From an uncultured Opitutales bacterium (GTDB taxonomy: Bacteria; Verrucomicrobiota; Verrucomicrobiia; Opitutales; Intestinicryptomonadaceae), in NCBI GenBank assembly GCA_900548275.1, contig URJY01000011.1, positions 1 through 52,171 on the forward strand: DNA of 52,171 nt, read 5' to 3'. Below, in pieces: positions 24,903 through 32,725 of this stretch. The first letter of the stretch is position 1. Every line of letters starts with the position of its first letter. The position numbers were made by a program, and so were the translations under genes. Below the pieces are notes generated by a model. That model was not told the origin of the DNA. It searched no databases and saw nothing but the letters and a program-made list of their open reading frames with translations.

Positions 24903-25919
24903 ATGAAAAAAATTCTTACTTGTATCGCATTTTCAATTCTCGCCTGCGCGGCGGCGGTTGCGCAAAAAGACCCGCTCGTCGGGTTTTACTTGGGTAAAAT
25001 CACAAACGCAAAATCGTACCCGTTCGGATGGGGAAGCCCCGACCTCTGTCTTGAAGTTGCCAGATACGGAGACACTTACCAACTCAAACTCGGCGAACAA
25101 CCCCTGTTGCGTACCGATACGTACGGCTTTGTAAAAGGGCTGAAAGCCGAAAACGGGAAAATCGCCGTCAAGGATTTCTCGGAACTGAAGCTTTCGGGCG
25201 AAATTCTGCCCAACGGCAAGGCAATTCTCAAAGGCAAAAACCGCAAGGGCGAAGAAACCGTTGCGACGCTTCAAAAAACTACAATCCAATCGCCGACGCT
25301 CGGGATGGAAGCCCCCGAAGGGGCTGTCGTGCTTTTCGACGGCACGAGCACGTCGGCTTGGCAGCACGAGAGCGGCGAAAAGTGCTGTTGGCAAATCGTT
25401 GACGGCGCGATGGTTTCGCAAAAGCTCGTCAAAAACGGCAAGCGCAAAGACGGCACTATTTTCACGAAGCGCAAGTTCGGTGCAATGAAAGTGCACCTCG
25501 AATTTATGTTGCCGACCGATTACAAAAATTCGGAAACGCGCGGCAATTCGGGTGTACATTTCGGCCCGTACGAAGTGCAAATCATCGACTCCTTCGGCAG
25601 CGAGGGCAACTGGTGGCAGTGCGGCTCTATATATAGAATACACGCGCCCAAGACGAATGCGACGCTCGAACCGGGGGCTTGGCAGACGTACGACATCGAA
25701 TTCTATCCCGCCAAGTTCAAGGACGGCAAGCTGATAGCGCACCCCGAAATGACGGTATACCACAACGGAGTGCGCGTGCAGAACAAAGAACCCGTCTACC
25801 ATCCGACGAACATCACCCAGAAATTCATCCCCCACAAAGACGCGCCCGTTCCGCTCGGGCTACAAGATCACGGCTCGCCCGTCTCGTTCCGCAACGTGTG
25901 GGTTCAGCCGCTGAAATAG
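24903..25919 (+). CDS. DUF1080 protein, 3-keto-glycoside hydrolase-like
   Basis: Exported beta-jelly-roll protein. A signal peptide (MKKILTCIAFSILACAAAVA) precedes an N-terminal domain (about 21-130) and the DUF1080 domain (about 140-338), with landmarks VVLFDGTSTSAWQ, RGNSGVHFGPYEVQIIDSFG and a C-terminal PVSFRNVWV. Members of this family have been linked to hydrolysis of 3-keto-glycosides formed by Gfo/Idh/MocA-type oxidoreductases; two such oxidoreductases are encoded about 9 kb away, though not in the same operon. 338 residues. No Shine-Dalgarno before the ATG (tttaagctATG). A strong terminator follows. Confidence 0.8.
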   Translation: MKKILTCIAFSILACAAAVAQKDPLVGFYLGKITNAKSYPFGWGSPDLCLEVARYGDTYQLKLGEQPLLRTDTYGFVKGLKAENGKIAVKDFSELKLSGEILPNGKAILKGKNRKGEETVATLQKTTIQSPTLGMEAPEGAVVLFDGTSTSAWQHESGEKCCWQIVDGAMVSQKLVKNGKRKDGTIFTKRKFGAMKVHLEFMLPTDYKNSETRGNSGVHFGPYEVQIIDSFGSEGNWWQCGSIYRIHAPKTNATLEPGAWQTYDIEFYPAKFKDGKLIAHPEMTVYHNGVRVQNKEPVYHPTNITQKFIPHKDAPVPLGLQDHGSPVSFRNVWVQPLK

Positions 25920-25955
25920 AACGGCGGCGCGAATAAAAAAAAACGCCCTTTTGTC

Positions 25956-25989
25956 AATCGCGTACCAAAAATCGGTGCGCGATTTTTTT
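25956..25989 (+). terminator. Terminator after the DUF1080 gene
   Basis: AATCGCG-TACC and GGTG-CGCGATT form a stem around a short A-rich loop, followed by seven T. It starts 36 bases after the stop codon. Confidence 0.85.
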
Positions 25990-25997
25990 GTGCCCGA

Positions 25998-26031
25998 ACA
26001 GCCTTCTGCTACAGTATTCGAAATACTGTAG
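25998..26031. repeat. Left copy of a 34-nt inverted repeat pair
   Basis: The segment contains a perfect internal palindrome, CTACAGTATT and AATACTGTAG around a CGA loop (26009-26031). It matches the reverse complement of 26172-26205 at 30 of 34 positions by eye. Outer CTGCT/AGCAG arms and a following T-run (26041 onward) mean it could also terminate transcription. Confidence 0.75.
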
Positions 26032-26069
26032 TCAAGCAGTTTTTTTGAATTTATGTTTGTATCAAATAC

Positions 26070-26096
26070 ATCCGCATTTTTTCGGCGGATTTTTTT
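26070..26096 (+). terminator. Second terminator inside the noncoding element
   Basis: ATCCGC (26070-26075) and GCGGAT (26085-26090) pair and are followed by six T. It lies between the two inverted-repeat copies, far from the DUF1080 stop, so a short separate transcript could end here. Confidence 0.6.
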
Positions 26097-26171
26097 AACG
26101 CAAAAAATCGCGTTTTTGAAAAGCCGTTTTCGCAACAAGCTAAATTAAGACAAGTTGCAAACCTGAAAATG

Positions 26172-26205
26172 CTACAGTATTTCGAATACTATAACAGACG
26201 GCTTT
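26172..26205. repeat. Right copy of the 34-nt inverted repeat pair
   Basis: Reverse-complement partner of 25998-26031. Its own internal palindrome is imperfect (one mismatch, central TCG). It ends about 26 bases before the PEP-CTERM start, overlapping the expected promoter or leader. Confidence 0.75.
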
Positions 26206-26230
26206 ATTCTCGGAAAATAAGGATAAGGTT

Positions 26231-27292
26231 ATGAAAATTAACAAGGCAACATTCATCGCAATATTATCTGCCTGCGCCGTTTCTTACGGCGTGGACATCA
26301 AAAGTGGCGGAAACTACATCGGTACGCACTATTTCTATAGTGAGAGCGAAACCGTTACGGAATCGGTCGACGGCACGGTAGCCGCTTTCCCGAAGCCCGA
26401 CTATGTAAAAATCAACTACGACATGCGCGACGGCGAAACTCCCATCGAAGTTGTCGTTGCCAACGGCGTAAATTTCGAGTCGGGCTCGATAATGGTCGAC
26501 GGCAAAAACGGATCGCTGAAGTTCCTCGGCAACAACATAGTAAAGGCATCGTCGCTCGGCACGCGCTACGGCGGTTCGATTTACGCAACCGACGCAACGC
26601 TCAGCCTCAAACAGCTCCGCATCACAAAAGACGGCAGAATATCGATGACGGGCGGCTCGCTGACCGCCGACTATATCTCGCTCGACGACAACGCCGAAGC
26701 GATTTTCGACGGCGTGAACCTGAATGTGGGCTATATCGGCAAAACGGGCGCGGTTTCCTCGTCCGATACCTCCGACGTTAGCCTGATTCTGACAAACGGC
26801 AGCCGCCTCACGCTCGAGAAGACGATGTACAATATGGGCAACCTCTGCTCAAACATCCGCCTCGAAAACGGTTCGTCGCTGACGCTCAACGACAAAATCA
26901 ACACAAACACCAACATCTTTGTCGGCGAAAACTCCACGCTTACCGTTTCGGGAACACTCACGACAAAACAAACCCTTACCGTAGCCTCCACTGCGCGCGT
27001 CGATGCAACCCAGTGCAATTTCGAAAATCTGGTAATTGCTTTCGACGAAGAAATTACACAGGACAAAATGAACGGCTTCAATCTCGAAGACATCTTCGGA
27101 AGCGAAACAATAACGGCGTCGGCTCTCGATGAATTTACCGTTGTGGGAACAAACGGCGAATTTACCGCTTCGTTCGACCAAGAAAGCGGAACAATCGTAG
27201 TGCCGTCCGCGCCCGTTCCCGAACCCTCGACGTATGCGGCGATTTTCGGCGCAATCGCCCTCGGGTTGGCGGCAAGGCGCAGACGCAAGTAA
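26231..27292 (+). CDS. PEP-CTERM-sorted surface protein
   Basis: Predicted exported, exosortase-processed surface protein of 353 residues. A short signal peptide (about 1-20) is followed by a low-complexity repetitive beta-strand region rich in Ser, Thr, Asn and Gly, typical of beta-helix or passenger-like proteins. The C-terminus carries the sorting signal VPEPSTYA, a hydrophobic segment (AAIFGAIALGLA) and a basic tail (ARRRRK). A good ribosome site (AAGGATAAGG) precedes the ATG. No exosortase lies in this window. The function is unknown; adhesion or surface matrix is the usual suggestion for such proteins. A strong terminator follows. Confidence 0.85.
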   Translation: MKINKATFIAILSACAVSYGVDIKSGGNYIGTHYFYSESETVTESVDGTVAAFPKPDYVKINYDMRDGETPIEVVVANGVNFESGSIMVDGKNGSLKFLGNNIVKASSLGTRYGGSIYATDATLSLKQLRITKDGRISMTGGSLTADYISLDDNAEAIFDGVNLNVGYIGKTGAVSSSDTSDVSLILTNGSRLTLEKTMYNMGNLCSNIRLENGSSLTLNDKINTNTNIFVGENSTLTVSGTLTTKQTLTVASTARVDATQCNFENLVIAFDEEITQDKMNGFNLEDIFGSETITASALDEFTVVGTNGEFTASFDQESGTIVVPSAPVPEPSTYAAIFGAIALGLAARRRRK

Positions 27293-27308
27293 TTACGGTT
27301 TAACAACA

Positions 27309-27345
27309 AGGGCTTCGGAGTTCTCCCTCTCCGAAGCTCTTTTCC
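27309..27345 (+). terminator. Terminator after the PEP-CTERM gene
   Basis: GCTTCGGAG (27312-27320) pairs with CTCCGAAGC (27329-27337), followed by T-rich sequence. It ends only about 6 bases before the next start codon. Confidence 0.85.
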
Positions 27346-27351
27346 CTTTTT

Positions 27352-27651
27352 ATGGAACAACTTAAAAATTCGGAACTTGCCGATGTCGCAATCCTCTTCG
27401 ATTTCGACATCGTACTTTCGTTTGCGCTGCTCTTTTGCGCAATGATTTTGTGCTACGCCGTCTTCAGAATCAACACAGTCGACTACGGCGAGGATATGGA
27501 GGCGTTCATAAATTTGGGCGGCGACAAAAGCTCGGACGAGGATTTCGAGAAATTCCGCAGAACGCGGCGTTTCGGACGCAACGCAATCTGCGCGGTTCTG
27601 TTTGCCGCGCTCGCCGCAGCGTACGCGGCATTTCTGGGCGACGTGCTCTGA
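27352..27651 (+). CDS. Small two-helix membrane protein of unknown function
   Basis: 99-residue protein not recognised. It has two hydrophobic segments, about 20-40 (FDIVLSFALLFCAMILCYAV) and about 78-97 at the C-terminus, joined by an acidic then basic loop (GDKSSDEDFEKFRRTRRFGR). Both ends probably face the same side. The gene is bounded by terminators on both sides, so it should be its own transcript, yet its ATG follows the previous terminator by a few bases and no Shine-Dalgarno is visible. Codon use matches neighbouring genes. It may help the following isoprenoid gene, but there is no evidence. Confidence 0.6.
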   Translation: MEQLKNSELADVAILFDFDIVLSFALLFCAMILCYAVFRINTVDYGEDMEAFINLGGDKSSDEDFEKFRRTRRFGRNAICAVLFAALAAAYAAFLGDVL

Positions 27652-27678
27652 CATCCGCCAAACGGTATCGGCAAAGGG

Positions 27679-27710
27679 CTTCGGCGGAATTTTTCCCGAA
27701 GTTTTTTTTG
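27679..27710 (+). terminator. Terminator after the small membrane protein gene
   Basis: CTTCGG (27679-27684) and CCGAAG (27696-27701) form a stem followed by eight T. It separates the small gene from the polyprenyl synthase gene. Confidence 0.75.
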
Positions 27711-27791
27711 CAAAAAACGCCGCGCGAAACCGTTCCGCAAACGTTTCAAAAAGCTTGCAAAATCCGCCGCGCAAACGATGCTGTTTACATT

Positions 27792-28685
27792 ATGACAACT
27801 CAGGAATTCAAATCGGAATTTGAAGCACGCCGCAAAAAAGTGGAAAGTGCAATAGACAAGTATCTGCCTGCGGCGGACACGCGCCCGTCCATCATTCATC
27901 AGGCGATGCGCTACAGCATGGAAGCGGGCGGCAAACGCATCCGCCCGATGCTGCTTCTGGCGGCGCACGATATGTTCCCGTCGGACGCCGACCCGCTGCC
28001 CGCGTGCGTTGCGATTGAATGCCTGCACACGTACTCGCTCATCCACGACGACCTCCCCTGCATGGACAATTCCGACCTGCGGCGCGGCAAACCTACCTGC
28101 CACAAGCAGTTCGACGAAACGATGGCTCTCCTTGCGGGCGACGCGCTCCTGACGTACTCGTTCAAGCTTCTCGCCGAAGCCTACAAGAACCGTCCGCAGG
28201 CGGCGGCGGGCTTGGTTTTCGACCTCGCGGACGCGGGCGGAAGCACAAAGATGATCGGCGGTCAGGTTGAAGACGTTCTCGGCGAACGCGACGGCAAAAT
28301 GACACCCGACAAGCTCAATTTCATCCACCACAACAAGACTGCCGCGCTCATCACGGCGGCGGTTACGATGGGCGTGCGCCTTGCCGACAACTACTCGGAG
28401 GAGAACATCGAAGTTGCGCGCGAAATCGGCAAAAACATCGGGCTTGCGTTCCAAGTTATCGACGACATCCTCGACGTTGTAAGCGACGACGCGACGATGG
28501 GCAAGACAACGCACCTCGACGCAGCCAACGAAAAAATGACCTACGTTTCGCTCTACGGAATCGACCGTTCGCGCGAAATTGCGGCAGAACTTACGAACAA
28601 GGCAATCGCGCTCTGCGACAAGCTCAGCCCCAACTGCGAGTTCCTGAAGGCTCTCATTTCGTATATGCAAAACAGAATCAACTAA
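27792..28685 (+). CDS. ispA: Polyprenyl (farnesyl/geranylgeranyl) diphosphate synthase
   Basis: Chain-elongating trans-prenyltransferase that condenses isopentenyl diphosphate with allylic diphosphates to C15 or C20 products for quinones and undecaprenyl carriers. The start at 27792 (MTTQEF) is at the usual distance before GGKRIRP (46-52). The first aspartate-rich motif is DDLPCMD (86-92), the four-spacer bacterial form; the second is DDILD (224-228). GQ and KT motifs (GGQVED, HNKTAAL) are present. 297 residues. An in-frame extension further upstream crosses a terminator and is not coding. fabV follows after 80 bases. Product length (C15 or C20) is uncertain. Confidence 0.9.
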   Translation: MTTQEFKSEFEARRKKVESAIDKYLPAADTRPSIIHQAMRYSMEAGGKRIRPMLLLAAHDMFPSDADPLPACVAIECLHTYSLIHDDLPCMDNSDLRRGKPTCHKQFDETMALLAGDALLTYSFKLLAEAYKNRPQAAAGLVFDLADAGGSTKMIGGQVEDVLGERDGKMTPDKLNFIHHNKTAALITAAVTMGVRLADNYSEENIEVAREIGKNIGLAFQVIDDILDVVSDDATMGKTTHLDAANEKMTYVSLYGIDRSREIAAELTNKAIALCDKLSPNCEFLKALISYMQNRIN

Positions 28686-28720
28686 TCGGCGCGGACTGCG
28701 TTTGATTGGTTCAACGGAAA

Positions 28721-28745
28721 CGGGGCGGTCGAGTCGGTCGCCCCG
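28721..28745 (+). promoter_or_regulatory. Hairpin in the fabV leader
   Basis: CGGGGCG (28721-28727) and CGCCCCG (28739-28745) form a 7-bp GC stem with an 11-nt loop, ending 20 bases before the fabV start. No T-run follows, so it is more a leader structure than a terminator; it may limit readthrough from the ispA gene or affect fabV translation. Confidence 0.4.
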
Positions 28746-28765
28746 CGAAACAGAAAGGCAAAAAA

Positions 28766-29944
28766 ATGGTTGTAGTTCCGAAAGTTAAAGGATTTCTTTG
28801 CGTCAGTGCGCACCCCGAAGGCTGCGCGGCGAACGTGCGCGACCAAATCGCCTACGTCAAAAGCAAGGGCGCAATCAAGCACGGCTGCAAATGCGCGCTA
28901 ATCATAGGCTCTTCGACGGGCTACGGATTGGCGAGCCGCATCGTATCGGCGTTCGGCTGTGGAGCTTCGACAGTTGGCGTGTTCTTCGAACGTCCCGCCG
29001 ACGTCGAACGCGAACGCCCCGCGAGCGCGGGATGGTACAACACTGCCGAGTTCACGAAGCAGGCGAAAGCCGCAACTCTCTACGCGGCAAACATAAACGG
29101 CGACGCATTTTCCGACGACATCAAAAGTCAGGCAATCGAGGCGATAAAAAAATCGCCCGAAGGCAAGGTCGATTTGATAGTATATTCGCTCGCATCGCCC
29201 CGCCGCACCGACCCGAAGACGGGCGAAGTCTACAAGAGCGTCCTCAAGACGGTCGGCGAACCGCGCGAAGACAAAAGCCTTGATACCGACCGCGGCGCGG
29301 TTGTGAACGTGAAAGTTCCCGCCGCAACCGAACGCGAAGTTTTCGAAACGGTAAAGACTATGGGCGGCGAAGACTGGGAGTTGTGGATTAAGGCTCTCGA
29401 CGAAGCGGGCGTTATAGCGGAAGGCTGCACGAGCGTTGCGTATTCGTACATCGGCCCGAAGTTGACGTACCCAATTTACCGCAGCGGAACAATCGGCGAG
29501 GCGAAAGCCGACCTCGAAAAGACTGCCGAACGCGTCGACGGGCTTTTGAAGCTCCACTGCGGCAAGGCGTTTGTTTCGATGAACAAGGCTCTTGTTACGC
29601 AGGCGAGCAGCGCGATACCCGTTGTGCCGCTCTATGTTTCGATTCTCTACAAGGTTATGAAAGAAAAGGGCGTGCACGAAGGCTGCATCGAGCAAATCGA
29701 ACGCCTTTTCTCGGAAAACCTCTACAACGACAACTTCCTCGATTTCGACGACGAAGGGCGCGTGAGAATCGACAACTTCGAGTTGCGCGACGACGTTCAA
29801 AAAGCCGTTTTCGACATTTGGCCGAAAGTCAACACCGAAAACCTCTACGAACTGACCGACTTTGCGGGCTACAAGAGCGAATTTATGAAGCTCTTCGGCT
29901 TCGGCAGACCCGACATCGACTACACCAAGGACGTGCAGATTTAG
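28766..29944 (+). CDS. fabV: Enoyl-[ACP] reductase / trans-2-enoyl-CoA reductase
   Basis: Reduces the trans-2 double bond of enoyl-ACP or enoyl-CoA with NADH in the last step of fatty acid elongation; cytoplasmic monomer. The start at 28766 (MVVVPKV) follows an AAAGG ribosome site. The nucleotide-binding segment GSSTGYGLASRI is at about 48-59 and an acidic adenosine-binding region follows (VFFERPADVE). The FabV-type catalytic Tyr-X8-Lys is Tyr 238 / Lys 247 in the stretch YRSGTIGEAK. 392 residues matches FabV/TER rather than the short FabI. A strong terminator follows. Whether it works in synthesis or in CoA-linked metabolism cannot be told apart here. Confidence 0.93.
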   Translation: MVVVPKVKGFLCVSAHPEGCAANVRDQIAYVKSKGAIKHGCKCALIIGSSTGYGLASRIVSAFGCGASTVGVFFERPADVERERPASAGWYNTAEFTKQAKAATLYAANINGDAFSDDIKSQAIEAIKKSPEGKVDLIVYSLASPRRTDPKTGEVYKSVLKTVGEPREDKSLDTDRGAVVNVKVPAATEREVFETVKTMGGEDWELWIKALDEAGVIAEGCTSVAYSYIGPKLTYPIYRSGTIGEAKADLEKTAERVDGLLKLHCGKAFVSMNKALVTQASSAIPVVPLYVSILYKVMKEKGVHEGCIEQIERLFSENLYNDNFLDFDDEGRVRIDNFELRDDVQKAVFDIWPKVNTENLYELTDFAGYKSEFMKLFGFGRPDIDYTKDVQI

Positions 29945-29966
29945 CCTGCCTCCCTAAATTTCAAGA

Positions 29967-29996
29967 AGCGGTTTCCGAATGGAGACCGCTTTTTTT
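29967..29996 (+). terminator. Terminator after fabV
   Basis: AGCGGTTTCC (29967-29976) pairs with GGAGACCGCT (29981-29990) over 10 bp with one G-U pair, loop GAAT, followed by a T-run. Confidence 0.85.
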
Positions 29997-30023
29997 GCGC
30001 CGTCAAAAATTGAAATCGGCGCA

Positions 30024-30058
30024 AAAAAACGCCCGAGCCGTTGTGGCTTGGGCGTTTT
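30024..30058. terminator. Bidirectional terminator between fabV and the vWA-like gene
   Basis: AACGCCCGAGCC and GGCTTGGGCGTT form a 12-bp stem with a 5-nt loop, with T4 on the plus strand and T7 on the minus strand. It serves the minus-strand operon ending at 30076 and backs up the fabV terminator. Confidence 0.8.
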
Positions 30059-30075
30059 CGCAAAAATTGACGTTT

Positions 30076-31491
30076 TTATTCGTACTCCTTGACCGATTTC
30101 AAACCTTTCAACACGCGGCTTCTGCCGCCGTTGTTGGCGTTTGTAAACTGGCGCACAATCTTGTTTTCTGCGGGAGTCCACTCTTCGTTTTTGCCTCGGA
30201 ACACAATCATATGGAGTGTGGGGGCTTTCATCTTTTTGTCGAAGTAGACTTCCTTGAACAACTTATTGTAGTAGCGGATAATGCCGACTCTTCCGTACGA
30301 CTTGAACTTTGCGGGCGGACGCTTTATCTTTACCGGCGGCGGGCACGGGGTCGGGCGGACGTAGAATTTGTTTTCGTACATCGCCTGCGACGGAGTACCC
30401 GTGTAGAGCGGAACGCCCTTCTTTGCGCGCGTTTCGTTTTCCTTTTTAATCCACTCGCGGGCTTTTTTGATACCGTTCTGCCTTGCGATTGCGTCGGCGG
30501 TTTCAAATTCCTGCTGTTTTTCGTCGGTCCATCCCTGCTGTTTGCGGGAGCGGGCAACCTGTTCTTCGTAGTTTTCCATCGCGCGGCGGAAACGTTCCGT
30601 CTCGGCGTCCGACCACGGAAGCTTGATTTTGTCGGGGTCTACCCAGCTTGTCGTCAGGATGTAGATTGTGTCGGCACCCTGTTCGAGCGCGGCTTGGTAG
30701 ACGCGGTAGATGTTGGAAATCCACGGGTTGTAATATTGCGAAGCCGGCGGCTGTTTGAGGAACTCGTACTTGAGGTTGTAGTTGGGGCCTCGAACGGAGC
30801 CGACGCCCGTCTTGCCGAGCGCGGTATTGATGGGGTTAATCCAGTCGCAGGCGATGCGCTTGTTGAAAGCGGTTGCCGCAACGAGGTTGCCTTGGAAGAA
30901 CTTCATCTGTGCGCCGTTGCTGATGTCGAACGCCATCAGGTTGAAGAGCACCGTGGACGGCAGGTTGTTTACGAGCCTTTTGATGTCTTCGCGGATGACT
31001 TTGTAAGTGTCCAAACCGCCTCGTTCGTCGGTCATCAGGTAGGGACCCGCGTCGACGCAGATGAGGACTTTTTCGGTCTTACTTTTGATGCCGCCGATTT
31101 CGACGGTCGTAACCGCGATTTTCATACCAACCGACATCGCCTTGTCCGAAACGGTCGAAATGCCCGCGCCCGTACTGATGGAGGCGGGGATTGTAACCTT
31201 GACTTCGGGCGCGTTGACGTTTTGCGGGTTGGCAACCTGAATGCGCTTTGTCATTTTGCGCGACTTCTTTTGCTGGCGTTCGACGCGCACTTTGTGTTCC
31301 TGCGCGGCGGGCTGCACCTTTTCGACAGGCGGCGGAGCGTCGAGCTTCTGCTCTTCGATAATCGACTGCGAAACGATATATCCGCTGAACGCAATCAACG
31401 CCGATATTTGGATTATCGCAACGAAAATGAAAACTTGGTACAGAAGACCGCGTTTTTCCTTTTTCGGGTTAAAGTGGTGGAGTTTAATCAT
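30076..31491 (-). CDS. Single-pass membrane protein with degenerate vWA-like domain
   Basis: 471-residue protein not assigned to a named family. The N-terminus is cytoplasmic and basic (MIKLHHFNPKKEKRG), followed by one transmembrane helix (about 16-40), then a Pro- and Lys-rich linker (about 50-85) like the periplasmic arm of TonB/TolA-type proteins. From about 120 the sequence looks like a von Willebrand A fold: KVLICVDAGPYLMTD, then helix KVIREDIKRLVNNLP, then STVLFNLMAFD and TIYILTTSWVD. The metal-site DxSxS is replaced by DAGPY, so metal-dependent adhesion is unlikely. A long charged helical stretch (about 285-345) and a Pro-rich region follow. Last gene of a three-gene operon with two exported TPR proteins, 19 bases downstream of the second. 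Confidence 0.6.
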   Translation of the reverse strand: MIKLHHFNPKKEKRGLLYQVFIFVAIIQISALIAFSGYIVSQSIIEEQKLDAPPPVEKVQPAAQEHKVRVERQQKKSRKMTKRIQVANPQNVNAPEVKVTIPASISTGAGISTVSDKAMSVGMKIAVTTVEIGGIKSKTEKVLICVDAGPYLMTDERGGLDTYKVIREDIKRLVNNLPSTVLFNLMAFDISNGAQMKFFQGNLVAATAFNKRIACDWINPINTALGKTGVGSVRGPNYNLKYEFLKQPPASQYYNPWISNIYRVYQAALEQGADTIYILTTSWVDPDKIKLPWSDAETERFRRAMENYEEQVARSRKQQGWTDEKQQEFETADAIARQNGIKKAREWIKKENETRAKKGVPLYTGTPSQAMYENKFYVRPTPCPPPVKIKRPPAKFKSYGRVGIIRYYNKLFKEVYFDKKMKAPTLHMIVFRGKNEEWTPAENKIVRQFTNANNGGRSRVLKGLKSVKEYE

Positions 31492-31510
31492 ATTGGGGAT
31501 TTTTTAAAAA

Positions 31511-32713
31511 TTATTCGTCGTCGTCGTCATCATCGTCGTCGCTCGTTTCGACCTTCTTGGGCTTGCGCTCAACCTTGACGATTTCCTTTTGACCTTTCGC
31601 CGTTAGGGTGTCATTCGGGAAGAGCGATGCCATTTGGGCGAAAATTTCGTTGGCGGCGTATTGTCTGCCGAGCTTTTTGTATGCCATACCCGTCTTGTAG
31701 AGAAGTTCGGGCATCCAAGAACTTGTCAGCGAGCCGAACACGATGCCTTCGGCGTAGTGGTCGAGAACCGTGTTGAGGTCGGGCTTTGCCGCCTGTTCGG
31801 CGAGCATGCCTTCGTTCATTTTCAAAAGCGAAAATTCGGGGGCTTTTTTGTCGAGCTTTATCTGGTTGAGGTAGATTTCGGCAGACATCTTCTTGCCCAT
31901 CGAGAGGTCGCAATAGACCATCCAGAGCACCGCTTCGTTCTTCTGCGCGCTTTCGACCGCCGTGAGCTTTGTGTAATACACCGCGCATTCCTTGACAGCC
32001 CCCGCCTTGCGGAGTTCCGCCAGAACCGAGAGGAAGTCGGGGATAACCTGCGTGTAGATTCCCGTATAGGGAACGTGGTCTACGATTGCAAGTGCGCCCT
32101 TTACGTCGCCCGATTTCGCCAAGGCCTCGGCTACACCCAACGCCGACGAAACCAAAGACGGAGCGCAATCGCCGAGTTTCAGCGAATCGACAATAGAAAC
32201 CGCTTCTTTCATACGCTTTGCGTTTACAAGCGCGTTGAGGTACATTTCGAGATAGGCGTTGCCCTTGAAAGTGTCTTCGTTTATGCACATCAGCGGGATG
32301 AGCGGATAGACGAACGGACGCATATATACAATAGCCTCCTCCCAGTTTTCGCGCCCGAGAGCCGTGCGGATTCTGAGCCAGTTGTTATCGACCTTTACGA
32401 CGATTTTCTGCGAAGACGGCTTCTTTTTCGAAATCGGAATTTCGCCGCCGCCGCCGACGAACACAACGGAGTCGTCCTTGACTTCCTTGAACGCCACGAC
32501 GTTTTCGCTCTTTGTCTTTTCGTCGAAGAGCGCGACCGAAGCGGGCTTGTCGGCGTAGTCGGCAAGATACGAACGGTCTTCGTCCTGCGCGGGCTTTTCG
32601 GCTGCGGGTTTTTCCGCCGCCTTTGCGACAGCCGTCGGTGCCTGTTGGGCGAACGCCGAGCACGCCGCAAAAGCGCATACCGCCGAGAATACTGTTGATT
32701 TGAAAATCTTCAT
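31511..32713 (-). CDS. Exported TPR-like protein with acidic tail
   Basis: Exported helical-repeat protein of 400 residues with unknown function. A signal peptide (MKIFKSTVFSAVCAFAACSAFAQ) is followed by an Ala/Lys/Glu-rich linker and an SH3-like or beta segment (about 55-100). From about 130 to 370 are tandem helix pairs typical of TPR/SEL1-like arrays (NAYLEMYLNALVNAKRMKEA, GVAEALAKSGDVKGALAIVD). The C-terminus ends in Lys-rich sequence and then a run of eight Asp and Glu. The start follows an AAGGA ribosome site. It lies 12 bases downstream of the large TPR gene and is surely co-transcribed; a shared periplasmic complex is inferred. Confidence 0.7.
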   Translation of the reverse strand: MKIFKSTVFSAVCAFAACSAFAQQAPTAVAKAAEKPAAEKPAQDEDRSYLADYADKPASVALFDEKTKSENVVAFKEVKDDSVVFVGGGGEIPISKKKPSSQKIVVKVDNNWLRIRTALGRENWEEAIVYMRPFVYPLIPLMCINEDTFKGNAYLEMYLNALVNAKRMKEAVSIVDSLKLGDCAPSLVSSALGVAEALAKSGDVKGALAIVDHVPYTGIYTQVIPDFLSVLAELRKAGAVKECAVYYTKLTAVESAQKNEAVLWMVYCDLSMGKKMSAEIYLNQIKLDKKAPEFSLLKMNEGMLAEQAAKPDLNTVLDHYAEGIVFGSLTSSWMPELLYKTGMAYKKLGRQYAANEIFAQMASLFPNDTLTAKGQKEIVKVERKPKKVETSDDDDDDDDE

Positions 32714-32725
32714 CTTGGTAAATCC

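Larger units (their letters stand above)
25920..26230. other. 311-base noncoding region between DUF1080 and PEP-CTERM genes
   Basis: No plausible coding sequence. It holds the DUF1080 terminator, an inverted repeat pair bounding about 208 bases (25998-26205), a second terminator-like hairpin, an A/T-rich hairpin near 26101-26119, and the ribosome site (AAGGATAAGG) of the PEP-CTERM gene. Base composition is clearly more A/T-rich than the coding neighbours. Confidence 0.7.

Noticed and set aside
31110..31491. Calling the 30076-31491 protein a functional vWA adhesion protein
   Set aside because: The metal-ion site DxSxS is not present (DAGPY), so only a degenerate vWA-like fold is claimed.
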